From Gemmatirosa kalamazoonensis (GTDB taxonomy: Bacteria > Gemmatimonadota > Gemmatimonadetes > Gemmatimonadales > Gemmatimonadaceae), in the NCBI RefSeq assembly GCF_000522985.1, contig NZ_CP007129.1:744001-808000 (forward strand): DNA of 64,000 nt, written 5' to 3'. Below the pieces are notes generated by a model. It had not been told where the DNA came from. It saw only the letters and a program-made list of their open reading frames with translations, and did not search any database. Shown piece by piece: positions 1-11,437 of this stretch; the stretch's first letter is position 1; the number at the start of each line of letters is the position of its first letter. A program made the position numbers and the translations under genes.

Positions 1-518
1 GCGTCGGGGAGCACGCGCTTCATGTTCGACTCCACGTGGGCCCACCCGCCGCCGCCGCGGCCGAAGCCGCCGTCGCGGAAGTCGTCCATGATGAGAAAGC
101 CGCCCTTCTGCAGCCACCCGCGCAGCGACACCGCGTCGCTGTCGCTCATCATCCAGAAGCCCCCCTCGGTCATGTACGCGACGGGGTACTTGAAGAACTC
201 CGGGTCGCTCACCGCGAGCACGTTGCTCTCCTCGATGCGCGGCGCGATGTCGCTCACCTCGCCGAGGATCTGCATGAGGTCGCGCTCGGCCCGCGGGAAG
301 CCGTGCGCCCACGCGGGCAGGCCGCGGTAGTAGTAGCCGCCGTCGCCCGTCACGTAGCGCACGCGCGCGAACGTGAAGCGGCCGTCGTACTGCACGTTGT
401 GGATCAGGCTCTCCTCGTCGACGGGGGCGAAGCTGCCGCGGAAGCGCCCTTGCGCGAGCAGCGCGCCGCCGGCGAGCGTGAGCGCGCACAGCGCGACGAC
501 GGTCTCGCGCATTCTCAT
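1..518 (-). CDS. DUF4159 domain-containing exported protein (C-terminus beyond window edge)
   Basis: Leftward gene truncated by the window start; 172 codons are visible. The N-terminus has a signal-peptide-like stretch (MRMRETVVALCALTLAGG), followed by motifs typical of DUF4159: FTFARVRY, a GGGYYY-like aromatic run, a DPEFFKYP block, EGGFWMMSD and the KGGFLIMDDF strand. DUF4159 proteins are usually encoded beside MoxR ATPase, DUF58 and vWA genes; their biochemical role is unknown. The ATG at 518 overlaps the TGA of the upstream TPR gene (ATGA), so translation is probably coupled; an in-frame ATG at 512 is an alternative start. It is the last visible member of a four-gene leftward operon starting at 6523. 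Family assignment is confident, function is not. Confidence 0.82.
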   Translation of the reverse strand, partial: MRMRETVVALCALTLAGGALLAQGRFRGSFAPVDEESLIHNVQYDGRFTFARVRYVTGDGGYYYRGLPAWAHGFPRAERDLMQILGEVSDIAPRIEESNVLAVSDPEFFKYPVAYMTEGGFWMMSDSDAVSLRGWLQKGGFLIMDDFRDGGFGRGGGGWAHVESNMKRVLPD

Positions 519-3133
519 TGCCCGCCCCCCACGAGCTGCAGCAGCAGCTCCTGCGCCGGCGCGAACGTCGGCGCGCGCTCGAGCGACCGCAGCACCTCGC
601 GCTTCGCCTCGTCGCGCTGGCCCGCGTCGAACAGGGCGCGCGCGAGCTGGTACCGCGCGCCGGCCACGTCGACGGGTGCGAGCGCGAGGATCGCGCGCCG
701 CTCCCGCACCTCGCCCGCGCGGTCGCCGAGCCGCGCGGCGAACGTCGCGAGACGGTCGTGCACCGCGGCGTCGTACGGCGAGATCCAGATCGACTCCTCG
801 AGCGCCTTCGCGGCACCCGCGGTGTCGCCCACCTGGGCGCGCAGCTCGGCGAGCTTGAGCTGCGCGGGCAGGTGCGACGCGTTGTGCGCGGTGAGCTGCG
901 CGAGCTCCGCGGCCGCGCCTTTCACGTCCCCCTTCGCCTCGCGAATCGCCGCGATGCGCCAGTACGCGTTGTCCTCGCCCGACGCGAAGTCGGGGAAGAT
1001 CGCCTTCGCGCGCTCGAGCACGCGGAGCGCCGAGTCGGGCTGCTGCGCGCCGACGAAGGCCTCCGCCGAGTCGAGCCGCGTGACGTACGGGCCCGACGTG
1101 CCGCCGAGCGCCGCCCCGATCGCGGTCGCGAAGCGCTGCTTCACGTACTGATCGAAGCGCGCGTCGAGCGTCGGCAGGTCGACCTTGAGCGCACGCTGCA
1201 CGGCGGCCGGCGTGGCGAGGCCGTCGCGGTACGCACCGAGCAGCGCGTTCACCGCGCCGGGCCCGAAGTCGCGCTCGATGAGCTCGCACAGCAGCGACGC
1301 GGCGTAATACGAGAACAGCACCTGCTCGGGGAACGCGGGCCGCACGAACCCATCGTTCAACCGGCTCGGCGGCGGCACCTTGCCCTGCGCGTACGCGGCG
1401 AGGAACGCCGGCGTCGGGCCCTCGCCCCAGCCCGGGCGCGCCCGCCGCTCCTCGAGCGTCGAAAGCCCCTCGGAGAGCCACCGCGGCACGCGGTCCTCCG
1501 TGACGCCCAGCGTGAACGTGTGCGCGAGCTCGTGCCACGCCGTGGCGCCCCAGTGGAACTCGCCCGCCGCGCGCGCCGACGGCGCGTCCATCGCGAGCAC
1601 CGGCCCGAAGCTCACGCCCAGCGCGCCGAGCCCCGTCAGGCCCACCGAGCGCACGGAGAAGTCGGCGTGCGTGCGATACAGCTCGAGGCGCACGGGGCGC
1701 GTGGGCGTGTACGCGTAGCGCTTCGCGAACTCCGTGTAGCCGCGCTCGAGCAGGTCGCCGAGGTAGAGCGAGAGCAGCGTGGCCTCGGTGCTGTCGGCGA
1801 CGATCTCGAAGTGCGGCGTGCGGCTCGTGCGGTAGCTCTTCGCGGCGTCGAGCAGGTCGAGCGTGTTCTTCGTCCACACGTCGAAGGGGTCGCCCTTGAA
1901 CGCGACCTCGAGGCTCGCGCGCGCCGAGTCGACGTGGCCGAGCCGCAGCTGGTTGATGCCGCGCAGCGCGTGGCTGCGCCACGACGCGGAGTCGAGCGCG
2001 ACGCCGCGCTCCGCGAAGCGCGCCGCGGCGGCGTACTGGCGATGGCGCGCCGCGAGCTCGGCGAGCGTGGCGAACAGCTCCGCGTGCTTCGGGTCGCGCG
2101 CGAGCACGCGCCGCGTGACATCGTCGAGCCCCGCGCGGTCGCCCTGCAGGTAGCGCACGGCGCCGAGCAGCGTGAGCGCGTCGAGCGACGTGGAGTCGAC
2201 GGCGAGCGCGCGGCGCACGCTGGCCTCGGCCGCGATGTAGTCCTCCGCGTCGAGTCGCGCCGCGGCGACGAACAGCAGCGCGTCGGTGTAGCGCGGGTTG
2301 CTCCCGAGGCTCGAGTCGGCGAGCGCGACGGCGCCCGGCGCGCCGTCGGCGTCGAGCACCTTCGCGAGACCGAGCAGCGCGCGGGGGTTCGTGGGACTCG
2401 CGCGCAGCACCGACTCGAACGACTTGCGCGCCTCGGGGGCGTTGTACTTCTCGAGGAACAGGTCGCCGGCGCGGAGCTTGGGCTCGGGGTCCGCCGGCGC
2501 ATCGGCAGCGGCGCGGTCGTAGGCCTGGAGCGCGAACCGATAGCGCGCCGACTCCTCGCGCGCGAGCATGCGCTGCGCGTCGCCGACGGCGAGCCACTGG
2601 GTTCCCGTGAGCCGCGCGCCGGCCGATGCGGCGCCGACCACGCGTCGGAGCTGCGCGCGAGCGGAGTCGCGCGCGCCGCTCTCGCTCTGGAGCTTCGCGA
2701 TGCCGACGCGTGCGGTCAGCGAGTCGTCGCTCCGCGCCGCGAGCGCGCGCTCGAACGCGAGGCGCGCCGAGTCGCGCGCGCCTCGCTGGAGGAGCAGCTC
2801 GCCCAGCGCGGCCGGCGAGGCCCAGCGGCGCGCGTCCGCCTCGGCACGCGCATCGAGCCCCGCGTCGGCGAACGCGCGCGCGTAGGCCAGCCGCGCGGCC
2901 GCGTCGCCGCGGTCCGCCGCGTCGCGCAGGAGGCCGAGCGCGTCGGCCCAGCGCTTCTCGGCGACGGCGCGGTTCGCGGCGGTCAGCGTCGGCGCGTCGA
3001 ACTGCCGCGACTGCAGCGCCGACGACACCGCGCGGGCGAGCGCGGCGTTCGACGTGTCGGCCGGCGCGTTAGGCGGCTGCGCCGCAGCCGTCGACGCGGC
3101 CGCGCTCACGAGAAGAAGCAGCAGGCGCTTCAT
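515..3133 (-). CDS. Exported TPR protein with gluzincin (peptidase MA-like) domain
   Basis: 872-residue predicted secreted protein. It has a signal peptide (MKRLLLLLVSAAASTAAAQ), then many degenerate TPR helices (about residues 40-430) and a zinc-peptidase-like domain with HELAH at about 534-538. A downstream WLSEGLS segment (about 553) supplies the glutamate expected as third zinc ligand. More TPRs follow to the C-terminus. The HExxH...E arrangement and following helices fit the peptidase MA/gluzincin clan. The substrate is unknown; in such proteins TPRs probably scaffold partners. ATG 3133 overlaps the TGA of the caspase-like gene (ATGA) and its own TGA overlaps the DUF4159 start, indicating strict coupling in the operon. 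One CCT-AAC copy of the overrepresented octamer lies near the N-terminus (3068). Confidence 0.85.
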   Translation of the reverse strand: MKRLLLLLVSAAASTAAAQPPNAPADTSNAALARAVSSALQSRQFDAPTLTAANRAVAEKRWADALGLLRDAADRGDAAARLAYARAFADAGLDARAEADARRWASPAALGELLLQRGARDSARLAFERALAARSDDSLTARVGIAKLQSESGARDSARAQLRRVVGAASAGARLTGTQWLAVGDAQRMLAREESARYRFALQAYDRAAADAPADPEPKLRAGDLFLEKYNAPEARKSFESVLRASPTNPRALLGLAKVLDADGAPGAVALADSSLGSNPRYTDALLFVAAARLDAEDYIAAEASVRRALAVDSTSLDALTLLGAVRYLQGDRAGLDDVTRRVLARDPKHAELFATLAELAARHRQYAAAARFAERGVALDSASWRSHALRGINQLRLGHVDSARASLEVAFKGDPFDVWTKNTLDLLDAAKSYRTSRTPHFEIVADSTEATLLSLYLGDLLERGYTEFAKRYAYTPTRPVRLELYRTHADFSVRSVGLTGLGALGVSFGPVLAMDAPSARAAGEFHWGATAWHELAHTFTLGVTEDRVPRWLSEGLSTLEERRARPGWGEGPTPAFLAAYAQGKVPPPSRLNDGFVRPAFPEQVLFSYYAASLLCELIERDFGPGAVNALLGAYRDGLATPAAVQRALKVDLPTLDARFDQYVKQRFATAIGAALGGTSGPYVTRLDSAEAFVGAQQPDSALRVLERAKAIFPDFASGEDNAYWRIAAIREAKGDVKGAAAELAQLTAHNASHLPAQLKLAELRAQVGDTAGAAKALEESIWISPYDAAVHDRLATFAARLGDRAGEVRERRAILALAPVDVAGARYQLARALFDAGQRDEAKREVLRSLERAPTFAPAQELLLQLVGGGQ

Positions 3134-4199
3134 GGCTGCACCCCGCCCGCCGCGCGGACCGCGTGCGCGGTGCGCGCGAGATCCACGAGCACCGTCTCCA
3201 TCTGCTGCCAGTACGCGGTGGAGTCCATCGACGCGCGGCGGCGGCGCAGGTCGGCCACCTGCAGCTCGAGCGCGCGGCGCTTCGCGACGAGCGGCCCGAC
3301 GCGCGGGTCGGCCGACGCGGGGACGCCGCCCAGCACGAGCGACGCCGCCAGCCGCCCGTCCGGCGCGTCGACCGACGGCGTCGTGGACGCGTTGCCGTCG
3401 CCGTCGTCGTCGAGCTGCGCGTGCTCGGTCTGCAGCCGGTTCTCCACCTCGTACGAGCGCGCGGTCTCGCGCTGCGCGTACGTGAACGCCTCGAGCAGCG
3501 ACACACCGCCGTCCTTGTCGAGGTCCGCGGCGCCGGTCGCGAGCGCGGCGGCGAAGTAGCGCGCGAAGCGGGTCGCGTTGCGCTCGCCCGCGGCCTTCGT
3601 CGCGGTGACGATCGCGCGGTTCGGGCCGGCGAGCGCCTTCGCGAAGTCGGCGCTCGCGCTCGACGCGTCGACGAACGCGACCGACTGCTGGCGGAACGGC
3701 GCGAGCAGCCGCGCGAAGTCGGCGGCGGTCATGTCGGGGCCCGGCAGGTTGAAGCGCGGCGCGTCGCCCTCGGAGCTGCCGTGGCCGACGAGCACGACCC
3801 ACACCTGGTCGCCGGGCGCGACGCGCGCGGCGAGATCGGTGAACGCGCGCTCCACGTTCTCGCGCGTCGAGCGCGCCGCGATGCGCCCGCGCGCGCGCGC
3901 GTCGTGTCCTCGGCCAGCCACACGACCTCCGCGGCGGGGACGCCGTAGCGCGTGCGCGCCGCGCTGTCGATCTGCGCCGCGGCGCGATGGAACGCGTCGG
4001 CGTACTGCGGCTCACCCGACGCGCCGACGACGATCACGACATGCGCGGTGCCGGGACCCGGGACTCGGGACTCGGGACTCGTGCGCTGACCGCCCACGAG
4101 TCCCGAGTCCCGAGTCCCGAGTCCCGGTCGCTGAGCATGCGCCACGGCCACGACCGACGTCGCGGCGAGCACGCCCAACCATGTTAGGCGCCCTCTCAC
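3130..4199 (-). pseudogene. Caspase-fold (C13/C14-like) exported protein, frameshifted
   Basis: Two leftward frames together give one protein. The N-terminal frame starts at GTG 4199 (overlapping the preceding TGA) with a signal peptide (RLTWLGVLAATSVVAVAHA) and strand HVVIVVGASG. It continues to WLAEDTTRAR near 3900, where the reading must switch by one base to RIAARSTRENVERAF and the conserved VVLVGHGSSEGD block. The switch coincides with a CG dinucleotide run at about 3886-3900. The usual catalytic Cys after the second core strand is absent (FVDASSASADF), so even an intact protein would probably be a pseudo-peptidase. A calcium-loop-like DLDKDGGVSLLE is present near the middle. The heptamer-repeat hairpin at 4052-4127 is translated within the N-terminal linker. 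The frame break may be a base-calling error or a real mutation. Confidence 0.7.
4052..4127. repeat. GGGACTC heptamer repeat hairpin (family A)
   Basis: Tandem copies of GGGACTC on the left arm (about 4052-4080) are followed by CGAGTCC copies on the right arm (4097-4127), forming a long inverted repeat with a short GC-rich loop. The same unit recurs at 21639-21721, so it is a dispersed element. Here it lies inside the coding frame of the caspase-like gene, adding a low-complexity linker after the signal peptide. Confidence 0.85.
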
Positions 4200-6523
4200 G
4201 CGAGCCCCTCGCGGCGGCGCAGCGCCCACTCCCCGGCGAGCAGTCCGCCGAGCAGGAGGAACGTCGCCGGCAGATCCCAGAGATCCTTGCGCTCGGTGAC
4301 CGTGACGCCGCCCTTCGCGTAGCGCAGATCCTCGGGGAGCGAACCGACGGTGGCCGGCGTGTAGTAGCGGCCTCCCGTTTGCGTCGCGAGCTGGCGCAGC
4401 AGCGGCGCGCGCAGCGCCGACTCGAAGTACTCCTCCCGCGACGGCATCGCGTCGAGGTCGATCGCGGCGGAGTCGGGGCCGCCGCGCGTGGCGGTCACCG
4501 TGTACGGTCCCGCCTCCGCGGCGACGAACGAGCCACGATACTCGCCGTCGCGCGCCACGCTCCACGTGAGCGGCACGTCCTTCGCCGCGCCCGTCGGCCC
4601 CTGCACGCGCGCGACGACGCTCGCGCCGTTCACCGGGACGTAGAGGGAATCGCGCACGCTCGCGCGCAGCTCCACCGTCTCGCCGGGCGCCGGGTGGTCG
4701 TCCGACGCGACGACCTCCACGGGCCGCGGGACGTCGGCCGTGAGCCACCGCAGCAGCTGCCGCCACAGCAGCTCGTGCGTCATGTCCTCGACGGGGATGC
4801 TCGCGTGCATCTGCCACAGCCACGTGTCCTGCACCGGGAACGCGACCACCTTGCCGCGCCCGTAGCGCTGGTAGGCGAGCACGACGCGGTCGTCGCCGCC
4901 GCGGGTGGAGTCCCTCGTCTGGCCCGTGAGCAGCACCGTCGCGCCGGGGCGCACGCGCTTCACGAGGTTCACGGTCGTGAGCGGCGGGAGCGTGCGCCAC
5001 CGCTCGAGCGACGCGCGCTCGTCGGGGGCGACCTGCAGCGGCACGTGCGCGGCCCCGGCGGCCGTGAGCCGCACCGCGACCTCGGTGGCCGGGATGCGGT
5101 CGGAGCCGGCGCTGCCTAACGGGCGCTCCAGCACCACCGGCATCGCCTCCTCGAGCGGCGTTCCGGCGAACCCCCCCTCGGCGAACGCGCGGCGGCCGCC
5201 GAGCAGCACGAGACTCCCGCCGCGCACGCTCACGAAATCGGCCAGCATGCGCAGCTGCTCGACGGTGAACGCGCTCGCCTCGACGGAGCCGAGGATGACG
5301 GCCTTGTACTTGAACAGCACGTCGCGGCTCGTCGGGAACCCGCCCACGAGATCGAGGCTGTCCTCGACGCCGAGGCGCAGGTACTTGCCCTCGGCGGTGC
5401 GCTGCAGGAGCACGACGCGGAGCCCCTGATCGTCGGCCACCGCACGGCGCAGGAACTTCGCCTCGAACCGCGGCTCGCCCTCGAAGTAGAGCACCTGCTC
5501 GCGCTCGTCGCGCACGTCGAGCAGGAGATCGCGCGCGTTGTTCTCCGCCACCGGCTCGCCACCCACCGGCGGCACGCGGACCGTGAGGCGGTGCAGCCCG
5601 GCGTCGGGAAGCGGGAGCGGGACGCGCACCGACACGGCATCGCCCGCGTTAGGCAGCACGACCGCGCGGCGCGCGAGGATGCGCCCGTCCTCCTCGACGA
5701 GCACCGCCGCCGAGTCGCCGGCCAGCCCGCGGTGCGCGAGCACGACGTCGACCGCGACGGTGGAGCCCTTGAGCGCGCGGCGCGGCGCCTCCACGCGTCG
5801 CACCTCGACGTCCTTCCCCGTCGCCTCGGCGCCCACGCCGACGGCGAACACCGGCGTGCCGCGCGCGCGGAGCGCCGTCGTCGCGTCGGCGAGCGCGGAC
5901 GGCGCGCCGTCGGCGCCGTCGCTCACGACCACCACGCCGGCGAGCGGCACGCCGTCGAGCTCCTCGCGCACGCGGTCGAGCGCGGCGCCGAGGCGCGTGC
6001 GGTCGCCCGCGAACGCCAGCGCGCCGACGCTGTCGACCGGCGCGGCGACGTCCGAGAAGCGGTAGACGCGCACGGCGAACTGCTCGCCTAACGCGCGGCG
6101 GAGCGGCGACGCGCTGCCGAGCATGGCGCGCGCGAAGTCGGCGCGCGGTCGCCCGTCGAAGTCGCGCACGCGCATGGAGCGCGAGTCGTCCACCAGCACG
6201 GCGACGGTGTTGCGGCGCGGCACCGCCGCGTCGAGCACGAGCACGGGGCGCAGCAGGCAGACGACGAGCAGCACGATCGCCGCGGCGCGCAGCGCGGCGA
6301 GCAGCGGGTGCGCTCGGCGCCTCACGGGGGATCCCACGGTCGATCCGACGCGGAGCGCGCCGCCGCGATACGCGGTGACGGCGACCGCGACGAGCACCGT
6401 GCCGACGAGCGCGAGCGCCCACGCCGCGGGACGCGGCGCGTCGAACGCCAGGCGTCCCTGCGCGTACAGCGCGGGACGGTACTTGAGCAGCAGCTCGAGT
6501 GCCCGGTCGAGGCTCACGGTCAT
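4196..6523 (-). CDS. vWA-domain membrane protein (BatA-like operon member)
   Basis: 775-residue membrane protein. Two N-terminal membrane segments (about residues 28-48 and 72-92) precede a von Willebrand A domain whose MIDAS is visible as DDSRS at about 109-113. A glutamine-amidotransferase-like fold follows (region around ILGSVEASAF and SVRGGSLVLLGG), then beta-rich repeats and a C-terminal membrane helix (LPATFLLLGGLLAGEWAL). Such proteins sit in MoxR/DUF58/BatA-type clusters, and the coupled DUF4159 gene three positions downstream supports this. It is the first gene of the operon; ATG 6523 was chosen because the predicted membrane topology starts soon after. Its TGA overlaps the GTG of the next gene. 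Three copies of the octamer core are inside it, read as Leu-Gly or Pro-Asn. Confidence 0.82.
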   Translation of the reverse strand: MTVSLDRALELLLKYRPALYAQGRLAFDAPRPAAWALALVGTVLVAVAVTAYRGGALRVGSTVGSPVRRRAHPLLAALRAAAIVLLVVCLLRPVLVLDAAVPRRNTVAVLVDDSRSMRVRDFDGRPRADFARAMLGSASPLRRALGEQFAVRVYRFSDVAAPVDSVGALAFAGDRTRLGAALDRVREELDGVPLAGVVVVSDGADGAPSALADATTALRARGTPVFAVGVGAEATGKDVEVRRVEAPRRALKGSTVAVDVVLAHRGLAGDSAAVLVEEDGRILARRAVVLPNAGDAVSVRVPLPLPDAGLHRLTVRVPPVGGEPVAENNARDLLLDVRDEREQVLYFEGEPRFEAKFLRRAVADDQGLRVVLLQRTAEGKYLRLGVEDSLDLVGGFPTSRDVLFKYKAVILGSVEASAFTVEQLRMLADFVSVRGGSLVLLGGRRAFAEGGFAGTPLEEAMPVVLERPLGSAGSDRIPATEVAVRLTAAGAAHVPLQVAPDERASLERWRTLPPLTTVNLVKRVRPGATVLLTGQTRDSTRGGDDRVVLAYQRYGRGKVVAFPVQDTWLWQMHASIPVEDMTHELLWRQLLRWLTADVPRPVEVVASDDHPAPGETVELRASVRDSLYVPVNGASVVARVQGPTGAAKDVPLTWSVARDGEYRGSFVAAEAGPYTVTATRGGPDSAAIDLDAMPSREEYFESALRAPLLRQLATQTGGRYYTPATVGSLPEDLRYAKGGVTVTERKDLWDLPATFLLLGGLLAGEWALRRREGLA

Positions 6524-6979
6524 CGCTGATGGCCCGGATCGCATTCGACGGCCGCCGTGGTGCAGCCGTCTCCTTAAGACGTATGGCACGGACCGGGCGT
6601 TGCCCACCGCCCGCGGCCGGCGCCCTCACGATTCCCGCGCGTACCCCGGGGGGCCGGCGAGGTTCGCGGCCGGCCGAGTTCGGTTTCGGGACGCCCGGTG
6701 TCGCTCTCGGGAGAGTCGCTCGCGGTACGAGGCGCGGCAATCCCCTCGGCGCGCGCCGATGGCGACCGTGTGACGGCGACCCATGCACCGCGACCCACAC
6801 CGTTCGTCACATCGGCCGGCGCGCGGCCGTTAGGACGGCAACCGGTCGACGCGCGACTTTGTCCAATGACGCACGAGCTCCCCGGCCGGGCAGCCCTCGA
6901 GGTTCGCGATGACGCACGCGACAGCCGCGTACGTCGCGCGAACGCACACTCGACTTCGTGTCGTCTGATGGAGGGCATC
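6524..6979. other. Divergent intergenic region
   Basis: About 455 bases between the leftward vWA operon and a rightward lipoprotein gene. No convincing coding frame is seen. The rightward gene has a purine-rich GGAGGG just before ATG 6980. A variant of the octamer core (GTTAGGA) is at 6829. I could not assign a promoter with confidence. Confidence 0.5.
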
Positions 6980-7495
6980 ATGGTCCCGTCTTCCGCGCCG
7001 CGGCCGGCGTTGGGCACCCGCACGCACGCCCAGCACCTCGCGCGGGTCCTCTCCGCGTGCACCGCGCTCACCGCGCTCGCCACACTCACGGCCTGCGCCA
7101 CCGGTGCGTCCCGCTACGCGTCCTATGACGTCGCGCCGAGGCGCGCGCCGACGGCGACGCCGGGCACCACCCTGCGCACGCTCGACGCGAGCGCGCTGCG
7201 TCGCACGCCGTACGACTTCCTGTTCGACGCGGTGAACGCGTACTGGCCCACCGTGGGCAATCCACCGTTCACCGTGACGTCGCTCGCGACGAGCGCCGCG
7301 GAGCCGGTCGGCGTGTACGCGAACGGCATGTTCATCGGCGGCCTCGACGCGCTGCGCGAAGTGCGCGTGAACGAGGTCGCCCGCGTGCGCCGCATCACGA
7401 CGGCCGAGGAGAACCTCCAGTTCGGACGGCAGCACCGCGCGGGCGCGATCCTCGTGGAGTGGTTGCGGGCGCCGGCGAGCAAGGCACCTCGTTAG
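6980..7495 (+). CDS. Putative lipoprotein with TonB-plug-like C-terminal motif
   Basis: 171-residue protein with a basic N-terminus, hydrophobic stretch and lipobox-like LTAC, so probably lipid-anchored. The C-terminal segment (EVARVRRITTAEENLQFG, then HRAGAILVEW) resembles the end of TonB-dependent receptor plug domains, where a similar strand-turn-strand precedes the barrel, but there is no barrel here. The start at 6980 is preferred over the in-frame ATG at 6968 because GGAGGG lies just upstream. The TAG stop is part of the GTTAGGC word at 7491. No partner gene is evident; function unknown. Confidence 0.65.
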   Translation: MVPSSAPRPALGTRTHAQHLARVLSACTALTALATLTACATGASRYASYDVAPRRAPTATPGTTLRTLDASALRRTPYDFLFDAVNAYWPTVGNPPFTVTSLATSAAEPVGVYANGMFIGGLDALREVRVNEVARVRRITTAEENLQFGRQHRAGAILVEWLRAPASKAPR

Positions 7496-7507
7496 GCGCG
7501 GCCGCCT

Positions 7508-7606
7508 GCGGCGGCGAAACGACGGAAGAGGGGCCGAAACGGCGGATCGCCTCCACGCTCCGGCACGAGGCCATCCGCAATTTCGGCCCTTTCCGCCGTT
7601 TCCGCT
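7508..7606. repeat. Imperfect palindrome between lipoprotein and kinase genes
   Basis: The left arm, starting GCGGCGAAACGACGG, pairs imperfectly with the right arm ending TTTCCGCCGTTTCCGC, with a central asymmetric loop. It lies in the leader of the kinase gene and may end the upstream transcript or act as a mobile palindromic element. A TATATT box at about 7620-7625 just downstream could be a -10 element for the kinase gene, but no good -35 is visible. Confidence 0.5.
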
Positions 7607-7647
7607 TTCCGCGGAGAGGTATATTTCATCGGAACCCCTGCGTCCCG

Positions 7648-9960
<2,313 letters not shown>

Positions 9961-10000
9961 CCGGCCGCTGCGCCGACGGGCCGCCGGACTGACGCGCTGC

Positions 10001-10270
10001 CTAACGGTAGCGGATCTTCGCCGCCGCGAGCGCCGCGTTCAGCGCCACCATGCCGCCGTTCGTCGCCACCACCGGCCAGTCAGCGGCGAGCGCGCCGTAG
10101 ATCATCCACAGGGTGCCCGAGGTGATGAGCAGCGCGAACGTGCCGAGCGACAGGTCGCGCGTGCGCCTCGTACGCCACGCGCGCACGACCTGCGGCACGA
10201 ACGACGCGACGGTCAGCACGCCCGCCACCGTGCCGAGCAGCGGCGGGCGCGCCGAGGGGCCGCCCGTCAT
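10001..10270 (-). CDS. SemiSWEET-type small sugar transporter
   Basis: 89-residue three-helix membrane protein with the PQ-loop signature ([21 protein letters not shown]) and a conserved [10 protein letters not shown] helix. SemiSWEETs form dimers that move sugars down their gradient across the inner membrane; the substrate here is unknown. ATG 10270 overlaps the TGA of the HAD phosphatase gene (ATGA), implying co-expression, perhaps uptake followed by dephosphorylation. The TAG stop is embedded in a GCCTAAC word (9999-10005). Confidence 0.9.
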   Translation of the reverse strand: MTGGPSARPPLLGTVAGVLTVASFVPQVVRAWRTRRTRDLSLGTFALLITSGTLWMIYGALAADWPVVATNGGMVALNAALAAAKIRYR

Positions 10271-11079
10271 GCGGAGAGCTCGGTCGGCGGCGGCTCGGCG
10301 CCGTCGCGGAACGTGAGCCAGTCCGTGCGCACGCGGCCCCACTCCTGGATCGTCACGCCGTGCCGCTCGAGCAGCCGGCGGATCTGGGCGCGCGGATAGC
10401 CGGCCAGCTCCTCGAGGACCGGCACGAGCACACTCAGCGCGTCGTCGCTCACCACCGTGCGCCGCGCGATCTGCGCGATGTGCCGCGCCTCGGAGGCGGC
10501 AATCGTGAGGCCATCGCCACGGTTGACGTGCAGCATCACGTGCAGATCCGACGAGCCGTCGCCGACGTACACCACACGGTCGGTCGGGATGTTGAGCGCG
10601 AGGCGCAATTCCTCCACCGCGGTCACCTTGCCATAGCCGGCGGCCACGCGCTCGACGGACTCGATCTCCCCCGACACCGCGTCGTAGCCGAAGCGCGTGG
10701 CGACGATGTGGTCGGGCGGCACGAGGTCGCGCAGCGCGGCGTGCACGACCTCTTCCGGCGCGGCGGACACGACGTAGAAGTCGAAGTGGAAGCCCTCGAT
10801 CCCCGACGCGAGACACTCGGCGAGCAGCGCGATGTTGGCCTTCAGCCGGATCGCCGCGCCGGCGGCGGAGAGGTCGGCGCGTCGCACGCGTCGGTACTCC
10901 GGATCGTGGCGCAGCAGGTACGTCAGCTCCGCACCCTCCTGCACGAGGTTTAGCCGCGACAGCCCGGCGACCTTCGCGTCGAAGCCGTCGATGCCGAGCA
11001 TCCGGCTCAGCGTGTGCCCCGAGTCGTCGAAGCTGAGCGTCTGATCGAAATCGCTGACGAAGAGATAGCGCTTGCGCAT
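10267..11079 (-). CDS. HAD-superfamily phosphatase (PSP/HAD-IB-like)
   Basis: 270-residue cytosolic hydrolase. Motif I is [10 protein letters not shown] near residue 8-16 (nucleophile Asp and general acid Asp). FYVVSAAP acts as motif II, a lysine-containing segment ([11 protein letters not shown]) as motif III, and [13 protein letters not shown] (about 170-182) as motif IV. The large cap between motifs I and II resembles phosphoserine phosphatase relatives, but the substrate is unknown. ATG 11079 is preceded by GGAGGC at good spacing, whereas the ORF would otherwise extend 13 codons upstream. Coupled to the SemiSWEET gene. Confidence 0.88.
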   Translation of the reverse strand: MRKRYLFVSDFDQTLSFDDSGHTLSRMLGIDGFDAKVAGLSRLNLVQEGAELTYLLRHDPEYRRVRRADLSAAGAAIRLKANIALLAECLASGIEGFHFDFYVVSAAPEEVVHAALRDLVPPDHIVATRFGYDAVSGEIESVERVAAGYGKVTAVEELRLALNIPTDRVVYVGDGSSDLHVMLHVNRGDGLTIAASEARHIAQIARRTVVSDDALSVLVPVLEELAGYPRAQIRRLLERHGVTIQEWGRVRTDWLTFRDGAEPPPTELSA

Positions 11080-11102
11080 GAGGCAGCCTCCAGAAAATCG
11101 AA

Positions 11103-11135
11103 TCGCCCTCGCGTCCACGTCGGACGCGAGGGCGA
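11103..11135 (-). promoter_or_regulatory. Perfect 14-bp hairpin with U-rich tail in the HAD gene leader
   Basis: TCGCCCTCGCGTCC and its perfect complement flank a 5-base loop. Read leftward (the HAD gene strand) it is followed by TTCGATTTTCT and then the GGAGGC ribosome site. No leftward gene lies upstream to terminate, so it may be an attenuator-like leader hairpin. The rest of the 358-base divergent region to egtB shows no coding frame. Confidence 0.6.
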
Positions 11136-11437
11136 GATTGCGTGCAGCTCACACTGCTCAACCCGATCGCGTCCGTGGTCGTGGGTGCTGCTGTTGCTGG
11201 AGCGGCATGGCGATGCGAGGCGCGGCGTGAGCGGGGTGTCATGACGGACGTCCAACGCAAGCTGACCGGGCTGCAGGGATCGCGCCACGCGTCGCGCGGG
11301 CACGCGACGGAATCGTTACGGGGCGGCGCCATTCGTGCACACCTTGCACGAACCGCGGCTCCCGTCCGATACTGCGCGCCCGGGAACCTTCGCGCCTGGC
11401 GCGGTATTCTGATTCATCCCGCCCTCGAGGAGCACCG

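Noticed and set aside
515-4015. One continuous 1166-codon leftward frame
   Set aside because: Only the part from ATG 3133 is the TPR/gluzincin gene. The upstream part overlaps the caspase-like gene in another frame and reads as arginine/alanine-rich shadow sequence.
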